Positions 1 through 6,823 of a stretch of DNA of 35,562 bases are shown one piece after another. This stretch comes from DASXBJ01 sp036491755 (GTDB taxonomy: Bacteria; Chloroflexota; Dormibacteria; Dormibacterales; Dormibacteraceae): positions 1 through 35,562 of the forward strand of contig DASXBJ010000080.1 of assembly GCA_036491755.1 (NCBI GenBank). The letters run 5' to 3'. The first letter of the stretch is position 1. Each line of letters opens with the position of its first letter. A program made the translations under genes and the position numbers. The notes under the pieces were generated by a model. The model had not been told where the DNA came from. It worked only from the letters and a program-made list of their open reading frames with translations, and did no database searches.

Positions 1-96
1 CTCCTGGAACCGGGCGCGGCCCCGAACGCCATCTTGTGCCCGGAACCCCACATCGGAGGTGCGCCCGGACCACCTGGAGCTTCCATCGGCCAATAA
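1..96 (+). CDS. possible 3' end of an unidentified gene
   Basis: The first forward frame is open from the window edge to a TAA at 94-96, giving about 31 residues rich in Gly, Pro and Ala and ending in ASIGQ. Nothing in it identifies a family. It could be the tail of a gene that begins before the window, or simply chance, because high-GC sequence stays open easily. The tRNA gene that follows has its own putative -10 box after this stop. Confidence 0.25.
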   Translation, partial: LLEPGAAPNAILCPEPHIGGAPGPPGASIGQ

Positions 97-119
97 GTAT
101 GGAGAGCGCTAGGTGCCGA

Positions 120-125
120 TAGAAT
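120..125 (+). promoter_or_regulatory. -10 box of the tRNA-Ser(GCU) gene
   Basis: TAGAAT lies 22 bases before the tRNA 5' end. The same hexamer precedes the other tRNA-Ser gene of the window (8600-8605, minus strand). No convincing -35 element was seen. Confidence 0.4.
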
Positions 126-147
126 CGAACGGCGGCCCCGACTCGAC

Positions 148-240
148 GGGGAGGTGGCTGAGTGGCCGAAAGCACCCGCCTGCTAAGCGGGTAGGGGGTG
201 TAAAGCTCCCTCGAGGGTTCGAATCCCTCCCTTCCCGCCA
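148..240 (+). tRNA. tRNA-Ser, anticodon GCU
   Basis: The acceptor arm GGGGAGG (148-154) pairs with CCTTCCC (230-236), with one G-U pair, followed by discriminator G237 and an encoded CCA (238-240). The anticodon stem CCCGC/GCGGG encloses a loop with anticodon GCT at 182-184, reading AGC and AGU serine codons. The T arm GAGGG-TTCGAAT-CCCTC (213-229) is perfect. The long variable arm between anticodon and T stems is the class II tRNA hallmark of serine tRNAs. Confidence 0.97.
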
Positions 241-247
241 ACCGAAG

Positions 248-874
248 TCATCCGGCCGCCGTCTTGCCGTGTGCGGCTTGCCGCCAGGCGTCAAGCACAG
301 GCTCCGGCTTGAAGATGCCGGGGACACCCCTGATCGACCATTGCCCGCGCCCACCGATGACGGTGAGGCCGGGTGCAAGCCCAAGCAGTCTCTTATGTAG
401 TTCCATCTTCACGTCAGTCGGGCTACTTGCCAGTGCAATCCATCGCGGTTGCCCTGCCTGAAGATCGACCCGAAAGACCAGGACATGGGCTGCCGTGACA
501 GCCACCGCCAGGCCACCTGGGGGATAGTCCTCAGGAAACACGGCCAACGTCGCCGACTCGCCGGCCAGCATCAGCTCGTCTGGACCGAGGAGATGCGCCG
601 TCGCGAGCGTGAGCTGCTCGAGCCTCCACGATCGAAGATCCCGGGTGAGACCCGGCACCATCGTGAGCAGGGGAATTCCGGTGACCATCGCCAGAGGTGG
701 CGACGTGCGCCACCAGGAAAGACGCTGGGCAGTTTTGCCGTTGGCGCGCGCTCTTTCCAATTTTCCCGATCGCTCGAACTCCGTCGTCGGCAGGTCGGGC
801 AAAATCACCTGAGATGTCGCAATCCACTGCGTGCCATCCCACCACCACTGGCCGTCATCGGAGAATTTGCCCAT
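248..874 (-). CDS. DUF2510-like hypothetical protein
   Basis: The 208-residue protein opens with a Trp-rich segment, SDDGQWWWDGTQWIA, at about residues 5-19. This resembles the short DUF2510-type module found at the N-terminus of many high-GC Gram-positive membrane or secreted proteins. A weakly hydrophobic stretch near residues 58-75 (PPLAMVTGIPLLTMVPGL) could touch the membrane but is interrupted by prolines. The remaining region, about residues 85-200, looks like one soluble domain with beta-strand-like segments and is not recognised. The start ATG at 874 is preceded by CATACT (884-889) nine bases upstream, as in the leaderless genes of this window. Convergent to the tRNA gene, with 7 bases between them. 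The gene is probably real, but its function is unknown. Confidence 0.7.
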   Translation of the reverse strand: MGKFSDDGQWWWDGTQWIATSQVILPDLPTTEFERSGKLERARANGKTAQRLSWWRTSPPLAMVTGIPLLTMVPGLTRDLRSWRLEQLTLATAHLLGPDELMLAGESATLAVFPEDYPPGGLAVAVTAAHVLVFRVDLQAGQPRWIALASSPTDVKMELHKRLLGLAPGLTVIGGRGQWSIRGVPGIFKPEPVLDAWRQAAHGKTAAG

Positions 875-1187
875 TCGGACGGCAGTATGCCTGCGCTACC
901 CTCAGTCGGCGCCACCCTAGCCGTCATGCGATACGAACCCGATACTGCCAATCGACGGATGGCACCCCTCCCTTCCCGCTCTTGGCTACAAGCCGGCCAT
1001 CCCGTCCTCGCGCGATAAATGGCACCTCGTCCTCGATCTCATCGCCGCTACAGCGCGCCGCTCTCCAGATCGAGTCGGTTTTGATTGGACAACGCGCAGT
1101 AACCCACGGGATCCGTTAACCGGCGGACGGACGCAAACCACGCGGTGCCGGCGCGTGAGCCTGCGCCCAACCCGTAGACTCGAAATC
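875..1187. other. intergenic region between divergent genes
   Basis: This 313-base gap separates the divergently transcribed DUF2510-like gene and the peptidase lipoprotein gene. The only signals supported are the -10-like boxes at its two edges (884-889 minus, 1175-1180 plus). No credible gene, tRNA or strong repeat was seen inside. Short open frames here lack coding character. Confidence 0.5.
1175..1180 (+). promoter_or_regulatory. -10 box, leaderless start of peptidase gene
   Basis: TAGACT ends seven bases before the GTG at 1188. That would place the transcription start at or next to the start codon. There is no Shine-Dalgarno, which supports the 1188 start over the upstream GTG at 1155. 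Confidence 0.5.
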
Positions 1188-2669
1188 GTGACGAGTCGGG
1201 TGGCTGCGCTTGTCGTGCTCGTCGCGATCGTCATGGCCGCATGCTCGCGAAATCCCGCGCCGGTTGCCCAGAGCACTCCCTCGCCGTCCCCCGTGCCGAC
1301 TCCCGGAGCACTCGTCTGGTCGAGCTGCGGCAGTAACTTCCAGTGCGCCACCCTGCAGGTGCCTCTCGACTATTCCCATCCCACGGCGCGCACCATCGGC
1401 CTCGCATTGATACGCAAGCCCGCATCGGTCACAGCCAGTCGCATTGGCTCCCTCGTGCTCAACTTCGGCGGACCTGGCGAGTCCGGGGTCAGCGATTTGC
1501 AAGCCTTCGCAGACTCGATGACGGAGATCAACAAGCGGTTTGATCTCGTCAGCTGGGACACACGCGGAGTAGGCGCGAGCTCTCCAATGCACTGCTTGAG
1601 TGGGCCTGCGGAGGATTCGTACCTGGCCATCGACGGAGTGCTCGACGATCCGCAGGAGAAGCAAGCCGCAATCCAGGCGGACAGGGATTTCGCCTCTGCG
1701 TGCCAGCAATCGAACGGTGACACTCTGCCCTTCATGGACACCCCGAGCACGGCACGAGACCTTGACATGATTCGTGCCGCCGTCCGTGATGACAAGCTGA
1801 CCTATCTCGGCTTCTCTTACGGCACCTATATCGGCCAGAACTACGCTCACCTGTTTCCCAACCACGTGCGAGCTCTATCCCTCGACGGGGTGGTCGACCC
1901 CAGCGTGGCCGCCAATGACAGCAACCTGGCGCAGATTCAGGGATTTCAGACGAACCTGGATGCGTTCCTCGCGAACTGCAGAGCGAGCACCACCTGCACC
2001 TACGGGCGTTCCGGCGACCCGGGCGCCAAGCTGACTGCTCTCATGAATCGTCTTGACACGACGCCGATGGCCGTCGGCAACCGGCAGCTGACGCGCACCC
2101 TCGCGATGACCGGCCTCGCGGCGGCGCTGTACGACCAGGGATCATGGCCTCTTCTAGACCAGGCCCTCACTGCCGTCAGCAGCGGCGACGGACGAATCCT
2201 CATGTACCTTGCCGACTCCTACAACGGACGCAACGCCGACGGAACCTACTCCTCGCTCTTCAATGGGGCATTCGACTCCACGTACTGCCTCGACTGGCCA
2301 GTGCCCCTGGATATTGCCGCGTACGACCAGCTCGCCCAGGCCTATGCGAAGGCCTCGCCCCTCTTTGGGCCGGAGAGCCAGTATTCCAACCTGCAGTGCG
2401 CTTACTGGCCGGTGAAGCCGACCAGCCACACGGGTCCGATCCCGGTATCCGGTACCCCGCCCATCCTCCTCGTGGGAGGCACCAATGACCCGGCGACCCC
2501 TTACGTGAACTCACAGTCGGTCAACCACCAGATCGATGGGTCGATCCTGCTGACTCGCAAGGGCAACGGACACGTGTCCTACTTCGCGAGTGCGTGCTCG
2601 ATGGCCGCCGAGAACTCCTACCTGAACAACCTGACGCTGCCGGCCGCCGGCACCGTCTGCACGAACTAG
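1188..2669 (+). CDS. secreted alpha/beta-hydrolase lipoprotein, tripeptidyl-aminopeptidase type
   Basis: This 493-residue exported serine hydrolase resembles the Streptomyces tripeptidyl aminopeptidase family (alpha/beta-hydrolase fold with a C-terminal TAP-like domain). A signal peptide runs to a lipobox, VMAAC, with the lipidated Cys at residue 19, so the protein should be anchored outside the membrane. The oxyanion-hole segment NFGGPGESG lies near residues 92-100. The nucleophile elbow GFSYGTYIG puts the catalytic Ser near 210. The likely Asp is in GGTNDPATPY (about 434) and the His in GNGHVSYF (about 462). An in-frame GTG at 1155 would add 11 residues in front of the signal peptide. The 1188 GTG is preferred because it gives a standard signal peptide and sits behind a -10 box. 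Substrates are probably short peptides. Monocistronic. Confidence 0.85.
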   Translation: MTSRVAALVVLVAIVMAACSRNPAPVAQSTPSPSPVPTPGALVWSSCGSNFQCATLQVPLDYSHPTARTIGLALIRKPASVTASRIGSLVLNFGGPGESGVSDLQAFADSMTEINKRFDLVSWDTRGVGASSPMHCLSGPAEDSYLAIDGVLDDPQEKQAAIQADRDFASACQQSNGDTLPFMDTPSTARDLDMIRAAVRDDKLTYLGFSYGTYIGQNYAHLFPNHVRALSLDGVVDPSVAANDSNLAQIQGFQTNLDAFLANCRASTTCTYGRSGDPGAKLTALMNRLDTTPMAVGNRQLTRTLAMTGLAAALYDQGSWPLLDQALTAVSSGDGRILMYLADSYNGRNADGTYSSLFNGAFDSTYCLDWPVPLDIAAYDQLAQAYAKASPLFGPESQYSNLQCAYWPVKPTSHTGPIPVSGTPPILLVGGTNDPATPYVNSQSVNHQIDGSILLTRKGNGHVSYFASACSMAAENSYLNNLTLPAAGTVCTN

Positions 2670-2738
2670 CCCAGCGCCGCTGCCAGGCGGCTTGCTCCCT
2701 TCGAAAACGTGATCTCGCCGCCCCCAAATCGCCCACCG

Positions 2739-2744
2739 TATCTT
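2739..2744 (+). promoter_or_regulatory. -10 box, leaderless start of glycosylase gene
   Basis: TATCTT ends seven bases before the ATG at 2752, and no Shine-Dalgarno is present. The arrangement matches other first genes of the window. Confidence 0.5.
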
Positions 2745-2751
2745 GGCTGCT

Positions 2752-3579
2752 ATGCCTGAGCTGCCTGAGCTGGAAGCGGTCCGCATCCGCCTCGGCCCGC
2801 GCCTAGAGGGTCGGCTCATCACGGCGGCGACGGTCAACCCAAAGAAGGCGCACCTGCTGCGGTATCCGGTCGACAACTTCGCCCTGGAGCTGCCGGCTCG
2901 GCGGATCACCGCTTTGACCAGACGTGGCAAGCACCTGGTGTTCGCCACGGAGCTCGGCGGCGGCGGATCGCCCCGATGGCTTGTGATCAATCCAATGCTC
3001 GGGGGCCGCTTCCAGCTGGCCGAGGGCGACGCGCCGGCGCCGGCGACAGAGGTCTTCACGATCCGCGTCGAAGGCAAGCTCGAGCTGCGCTATCTCGATT
3101 TCCGGGACATGGGCCGGATCTACTGGGTTGCAGACTGCGATCGAGAGGTTCCGGGTTGGGCGGCACTCGGGCCGGAGGCGGACTCGGTCCCCGCGATGGG
3201 CCTCGATGTGTTCCGCAAGCGGCTGCGCCGGTTCCGTGACGAGCTGAAGGACCTGCTGCGCAACCAGGAGTTCCTCGCAGGGATCGGAAACGCGTACTCG
3301 GACGAGATCCTGTTCGAGGCGCGCCTGCTGCCCCTGCGCCGGAGGGCATCGCTCAAGCCGGAGGACGAGGAGGCCCTATTTCTAGCGATCCCGGTGGTCC
3401 TCTCCCGCGCGGTCGAGGCGATCCTCGCCAACCCCAACTACGACGAGTCGAAGCAGGACCGCTCCTTCATGGCGGTGCACACGAAGGGTGGCAAGACCTG
3501 CCCGCGGTGCGGCCACAGGATCAGCCAGCTCGGCTCCAACCGCGAGCCGCTGAACTTCTGCCGGGGCTGCCAGGTCTAG
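2752..3579 (+). CDS. mutM: formamidopyrimidine-DNA glycosylase family (Fpg/Nei)
   Basis: This 275-residue base-excision repair enzyme removes oxidised bases and nicks the strand. The start must be the ATG at 2752, because it gives the obligatory N-terminus M-PELPE, with Pro2 as catalytic nucleophile and Glu3 as partner; the TTG at 2743 would bury it. The conserved Lys is K60 (RRGKHLVF). The helix-two-turn-helix is visible as LLRNQEFLAGIGNAYSDEIL. The C-terminal zinc finger has Cys 250, 253, 270 and 273 (CPRC...CRGC). The usual MHLGMSG-like loop reads INPMLGGRF, so this may be a divergent Fpg/Nei subgroup and the exact substrate is uncertain. It stands alone between the peptidase gene and a convergent DUF2277 gene. 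Confidence 0.85.
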   Translation: MPELPELEAVRIRLGPRLEGRLITAATVNPKKAHLLRYPVDNFALELPARRITALTRRGKHLVFATELGGGGSPRWLVINPMLGGRFQLAEGDAPAPATEVFTIRVEGKLELRYLDFRDMGRIYWVADCDREVPGWAALGPEADSVPAMGLDVFRKRLRRFRDELKDLLRNQEFLAGIGNAYSDEILFEARLLPLRRRASLKPEDEEALFLAIPVVLSRAVEAILANPNYDESKQDRSFMAVHTKGGKTCPRCGHRISQLGSNREPLNFCRGCQV

Positions 3580-3675
3580 GCGGACACACCTCGGTCGGGC
3601 CCTCCCTACCAATTGCCGGCCCTCCCCCACCGACCAAACCTCAACTCAGCGTATCGAGGCCGTCAAGCCAGGGTG

Positions 3676-3897
3676 TTAAGACCGGTGGGCGCCCGCCAGG
3701 TTTCCCGAGATGCTTTCGAGCAGGCGCTGCGACGCCAGGGCGATCTCGTCGACCGCCCCTTCGAACGCGACCTGATGGCGGCTCGACGGCTCGCGGAAGC
3801 CGCTCACCTTGCGCACGAACTGGCGCGCAGCGGCGCGAATCTCCTCATCAGTGGCGACCGAATCCGACTGGCGCAACGTCTTGATGCTTCGACACAT
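3676..3897 (-). CDS. DUF2277 family protein
   Basis: The 73-residue protein begins MCRSIKTLR and contains EEIRAAARQFVRKVSGFR, the signature of the small DUF2277 family of unknown function. The start is the ATG at 3897; longer readings only add residues encoded inside the upstream gene. It lies 13 bases after the membrane-protein gene. It also has its own TATCGT box (3904-3909) six bases before the ATG, so it may be transcribed both from that leaderless promoter and by read-through. The two conserved Cys-containing N-terminal residues suggest a metal- or redox-related role, but this is speculation. Confidence 0.85.
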   Translation of the reverse strand: MCRSIKTLRQSDSVATDEEIRAAARQFVRKVSGFREPSSRHQVAFEGAVDEIALASQRLLESISGNLAGAHRS

Positions 3898-3903
3898 GCC
3901 ACA

Positions 3904-3909
3904 ACGATA
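3904..3909 (-). promoter_or_regulatory. -10 box before DUF2277 gene
   Basis: TATCGT (reverse strand) ends six bases before the ATG at 3897. The identical hexamer precedes the adjacent membrane-protein gene at 4591-4596. Confidence 0.35.
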
Positions 3910-3910
3910 G

Positions 3911-4582
3911 CTAGCCGCCGCGATGTGGCGGAAGCTCCGGCAAATCCGAAGGCGCGAGGCGGGTGGGATCGATCCCCGCCCGGTGCAACATCGCATTCGC
4001 CAGCCGATCGTACCGCCGCTCCGCGATGTCGCCCACCGGGTCGGCGCTCGCCGACATCAGGGCCCGGAAGCTGAGCGTCGACACGGCCCGATAGGCCAGC
4101 ACCGCGCGCGCCTGGTCGGCGCGACCCGTGATCGATGCGATCCGCACGAACGCCAGCGCCGCGCCCGTCTCGCGGATGTCCCGCCACCTCCATGCGCCAT
4201 ACGGCCCCATGACGAGAAGGATCGGAGGCACGGCGACCAGCAGCGCCAGGATGATGGCGAGCTGGAAGATTGCGTCGTGGATCTGGTGGCCGGTCGAAAC
4301 AAGGTTGTCGCCTGAGTACTTCTTCAGCGTGTCGGCGACGTTGAGCAGGAACTGCGTCAGGAGCGGGATCCCGCCCGGCACCGCGTGCCGGAATGACGCA
4401 ATCCAGCTGTTGAAAGTCGTCCCCGTGTTGGTAATACCGTCGGCGATGACCTCCAACCCCATCACCGTCTGGTAGATCAGCCAGCCCAGGTAGGCCCACA
4501 GGATCGACCAGCCGACGGTGACGGTGTCGGCAAGAACCCGAAGGAAGGCCGGCCACCGCCGGTCGGGATAGAGCTTGATCAC
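3911..4582 (-). CDS. membrane protein of unknown function
   Basis: The 223-residue protein has at least two clear membrane segments. One lies near residues 13-45 (LRVLADTVTVGWSILWAYLG and what follows) and one near 107-130 (FQLAIILALLVAVPPILLVM). Between them is a polar, presumably extracytoplasmic loop of about 60 residues. The C-terminal third is soluble and Arg/Ala rich, ending LPELPPHRGG. No family was recognised. The GTG start at 4582 is preceded by TATCGT at 4591-4596, eight bases upstream, with no Shine-Dalgarno. The DUF2277 gene follows 13 bases downstream. Confidence 0.75.
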   Translation of the reverse strand: MIKLYPDRRWPAFLRVLADTVTVGWSILWAYLGWLIYQTVMGLEVIADGITNTGTTFNSWIASFRHAVPGGIPLLTQFLLNVADTLKKYSGDNLVSTGHQIHDAIFQLAIILALLVAVPPILLVMGPYGAWRWRDIRETGAALAFVRIASITGRADQARAVLAYRAVSTLSFRALMSASADPVGDIAERRYDRLANAMLHRAGIDPTRLAPSDLPELPPHRGG

Positions 4583-4590
4583 AACCCCGG

Positions 4591-4596
4591 ACGATA
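4591..4596 (-). promoter_or_regulatory. -10 box, leaderless start of membrane-protein gene
   Basis: TATCGT (reverse strand) ends eight bases before the GTG at 4582. Confidence 0.4.
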
Positions 4597-4634
4597 AGTC
4601 ACTTCGGCCAGGGCAGGCGACTCCTCGGCTCGGT

Positions 4635-4640
4635 TAAACT
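4635..4640 (+). promoter_or_regulatory. -10 box of the SBP56 operon and its leader ORF
   Basis: TAAACT ends eight bases before the ATG of the Cys-rich leader ORF at 4649. Transcription would begin at or next to that ATG, making the leader ORF leaderless. Confidence 0.5.
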
Positions 4641-4648
4641 CGCCCAAC

Positions 4649-4717
4649 ATGGTCGCGGATCTCGAATTCCCCGCTCACCGGCTGCTCGAGGCACCGCACT
4701 GCTTCTGTACCTGCTAG
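4649..4717 (+). CDS. 22-codon Cys-rich leader peptide, putative attenuator
   Basis: A small ORF of 22 codons runs from the ATG at 4649 to the TAG at 4715-4717. It begins MVADLEFPAHR and ends EAPHCFCTC, so Cys occupies positions 18, 20 and 22 and the last sense codon before the stop is Cys. It follows a -10 box by eight bases and lies 91 bases before the start of the SBP56 gene. Its stop codon touches the 5' arm of the first leader hairpin. Leaderless ORFs with several Cys codons are established in mycobacteria as cysteine-responsive attenuators of sulfur genes; placing this one in that class is inference. Alternatives are a small metal-binding peptide (HCxCxC could bind copper) or chance. Confidence 0.6.
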   Translation: MVADLEFPAHRLLEAPHCFCTC

Positions 4718-4801
4718 GTCGCTAGACACCGGGCTCCGCCCGGACCATAGGCGACCTCCTTTCCCGAATCAACCGCCCTGGGATGGGCGCCTTGAAAGGA
4801 G
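4717..4801 (+). promoter_or_regulatory. structured leader that masks the SBP56 ribosome-binding site
   Basis: Two adjoining stem-loops can be drawn. In the first, GGTCGC (4717-4722) pairs with GCGACC (4751-4756) around an inner hairpin, CCGGGC (4729-4734) with GCCCGG (4738-4743). In the second, CTCCTTTC (4756-4763) pairs perfectly with the Shine-Dalgarno GAAAGGAG (4794-4801) around an inner stem, CGCCC (4774-4778) with GGGCG (4785-4789). In this fold the ribosome-binding site of the downstream gene is hidden. A ribosome halted on the Cys codons or stop of the leader ORF would cover the 5' arm of the first stem. How that would free the Shine-Dalgarno is not obvious, because the two stems share only base 4756. 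Confidence 0.55.
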
Positions 4802-4808
4802 CATCAGG

Positions 4809-6197
4809 TTGGCAAGCACACTTCTCAGACCAGATCAGACTTTTTATCCGTCCGCGCGCCTGGCCGCGACGGCTCCCGTCGAGACCCTGGCCTATATGGT
4901 CACCTTTGACCCGACGCGCAAATCGCCCGACGCGCTGGTCACCGTCGACGTCGACCCGAAGTCGAAGACGTTCGGCAAGCAGGTGGGCCGCGCTGAAGCG
5001 CCCCACGAGGGAGATGAGTTCCACCACTTTGGCTGGAACGTTTGCAGCTCCGCCCTCTGCCCGTACGCGGCGCATCCGCACCTGGAGCGGCGCTACCTCC
5101 TGGTGCCAGGCCTCCGCAGCTCGCGGATCTACGTGTTCGACATCAAGCCGGATCCCAAGCGGCCCAAGCTCGTGCACACGATCGAGGCCGCCGAGATCGC
5201 CGAACGCGCCGGCTACAGCCGCCCGCACACAATTCACTGCGGACCGGACGGCATCTACGTGAGCGCTCTCGGAGCGCCGGACGGAAACGGGCCTGGCGGC
5301 GTCTTCATCATCGACCACGACACCTTCGCCGTGAAGGGCCGTTGGGAGATCGACCGCGGCCCACAGGAGCTCGCCTATGACTTCTGGTGGCACCTCGGCT
5401 ACGACACCGCGATCACCAGCGAGTGGGGCACGCCAAACATGGTCGAGGGGGGCGTCAACCCTGAGATCCTGCTCGCCGGCGAGTACGGCCACAAGCTGCA
5501 CATCTGGGATCTGCCCAAGCGCCGGCACCGGCAGGAGATCGACCTCGGCAAGGAGAATCAGATGGTGCTGGAGCTGCGGCCCGCGCACGACCCGAGCAAG
5601 GCATACGGGTTCGTCGGGGTGGTCACGAGCTTGAAGGACCTGAGCGCGTCTGTCTGGGTCTGGCACCTCGATGGATCGACCTACAAGGTCGAAAAGGTCA
5701 TCGAGATACCGGCCGAGCCGGCGGACGCCGACGAGCTGCCGCCGCTGCTGAAAGGCTTCAAGGCGGTGCCGCCACTCGTCACTGACATCAACCTCTCGCT
5801 CGACGACCGCTGGCTCTACGTCTCGGCATGGGGTACCGGCGAGTTCCTGCAGTTTGACGTCAGCGACCCGTTCCATCCAAAGAAGACCGGCAGCGTCCAC
5901 CTCGGCGGAATCGTCCGCAAGGCCGCGCACCCGACCACCGGTCCGCTCAACGGCGGCCCGCAGATGGTCGAGGTCAGCCGCGACGGCAAGCGGATCTACC
6001 TCACCAACTCGCTCTACGCCAGCTGGGACGACCAGTTCTACCCCGAAGGCATCCGGAGCTGGGCGACACTGATCCACGCCAAGCCCGAGGGCGGGCTGTC
6101 GCTCGACGGCGGATTTATCAGCACCTTCGAGCAGCGGACCCATCAGATCCACCTCGAAGGCGGCGATGCTTCCTCGGACTCCTACTGCTACTCGTGA
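4809..6197 (+). CDS. mtoX: SBP56 family protein, putative methanethiol oxidase
   Basis: This 462-residue protein belongs to the selenium-binding protein 56 (SELENBP1) family. Characterised members oxidise methanethiol to formaldehyde, hydrogen sulfide and hydrogen peroxide with a copper centre. The family core is clear: FHHFGWNVCSS with Cys79 (equivalent to the Se-binding Cys57 of the human protein) and His72/His73, and RPHTIHCGPDG with His140/His143. Beta-propeller-like repeats follow (DINLSLDDRWLYVSAWGTGE, SRDGKRIYLTNSLY). No signal peptide is visible, so it should be cytoplasmic, unlike periplasmic bacterial enzymes. The usual C-terminal GGDCSSD reads GGDASSDSYCYS here. The TTG start is fixed by a strong Shine-Dalgarno (4794-4801, seven bases away) that the leader hairpin masks. 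It overlaps the next gene by four bases. Confidence 0.85.
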   Translation: MASTLLRPDQTFYPSARLAATAPVETLAYMVTFDPTRKSPDALVTVDVDPKSKTFGKQVGRAEAPHEGDEFHHFGWNVCSSALCPYAAHPHLERRYLLVPGLRSSRIYVFDIKPDPKRPKLVHTIEAAEIAERAGYSRPHTIHCGPDGIYVSALGAPDGNGPGGVFIIDHDTFAVKGRWEIDRGPQELAYDFWWHLGYDTAITSEWGTPNMVEGGVNPEILLAGEYGHKLHIWDLPKRRHRQEIDLGKENQMVLELRPAHDPSKAYGFVGVVTSLKDLSASVWVWHLDGSTYKVEKVIEIPAEPADADELPPLLKGFKAVPPLVTDINLSLDDRWLYVSAWGTGEFLQFDVSDPFHPKKTGSVHLGGIVRKAAHPTTGPLNGGPQMVEVSRDGKRIYLTNSLYASWDDQFYPEGIRSWATLIHAKPEGGLSLDGGFISTFEQRTHQIHLEGGDASSDSYCYS

Positions 6198-6823
6198 GCA
6201 ACGGCTGGTGGCCCTGGGCAGCGCTGGTGCTGCTCGGGGCCTATCACGGCCTCAACCCGGGCATGGGCTGGCTCTTCGCTGTGGCACGCGGGCTGCAGGA
6301 GAAGAGCCGGCGCGCCGTGATCAGCTCCTTGCTGCCGATCGCGATCGGGCACGAGGCCTCGATCGTGATCGTTGTCATCGCGGTCTCGCTGACGGAGCAG
6401 TTCATCCCGCCTTTCCTGGTGCGGCTGCTCGCGGCGCTTGTGCTGGTGAGCTTTGGCCTCTACAAGCTGGCGCGCCCACGCTCGCACCCGGGAGGGTTCG
6501 GCATGCGCGTCGGATTTGCCGGCCTCGCGGCCTGGTCGTTCCTCATGTCGTCCGCGCACGGGGCCGGGCTGATGCTCGCGCCGGTCCTCCTCGGCCTGCC
6601 GGTCTATGCGACCTATCACACCCTGAGCGAGATTTCCCTGCAGGCAGTGGCGGCCGCCTCGCTCCACGTCGCCGCAATGCTCCTCGTCATGGGAGTGGTA
6701 TCCGTGGCCGTCTATGACAAGGTCGGACTCGGAATCCTGCGCCGCGGCTGGTTCAACCTCGACCTCGGCTGGAGCGTTGTGCTCATCGCGAGCGGAGCGG
6801 TCACGCTCTTTACAGCGGTCTAA
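6194..6823 (+). CDS. polytopic membrane protein, partner of SBP56 gene
   Basis: The 209-residue protein has about six hydrophobic segments (for example WPWAALVLLGAYHGL, ASIVIVVIAVSL, VRLLAALVLVSFGLY, LGWSVVLIASGAVTLF). Two motifs, GAYHGLNPGMGW near residue 16 and AIGHEASI near residue 52, recall the HGLxPG and GHxxSV motifs of NicO/RcnA-type metal exporters and related cation transporters. That assignment is tentative. GTG at 6194 overlaps the SBP56 stop (GTGA), so translation is probably coupled and the two products should act together. Moving a metal cofactor or a sulfur compound across the membrane would fit but is inference. The stop overlaps the convergent SIMPL gene's stop. Confidence 0.75.
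   Translation: MSNGWWPWAALVLLGAYHGLNPGMGWLFAVARGLQEKSRRAVISSLLPIAIGHEASIVIVVIAVSLTEQFIPPFLVRLLAALVLVSFGLYKLARPRSHPGGFGMRVGFAGLAAWSFLMSSAHGAGLMLAPVLLGLPVYATYHTLSEISLQAVAAASLHVAAMLLVMGVVSVAVYDKVGLGILRRGWFNLDLGWSVVLIASGAVTLFTAV

Noticed and set aside
1155..1187. upstream GTG start for the peptidase lipoprotein
   Set aside because: It would put 11 residues before the signal peptide and place the -10 box inside the gene.
4722..6152. 476-residue open frame on the minus strand
   Set aside because: Antisense shadow of the SBP56 gene, whose family motifs are clear.
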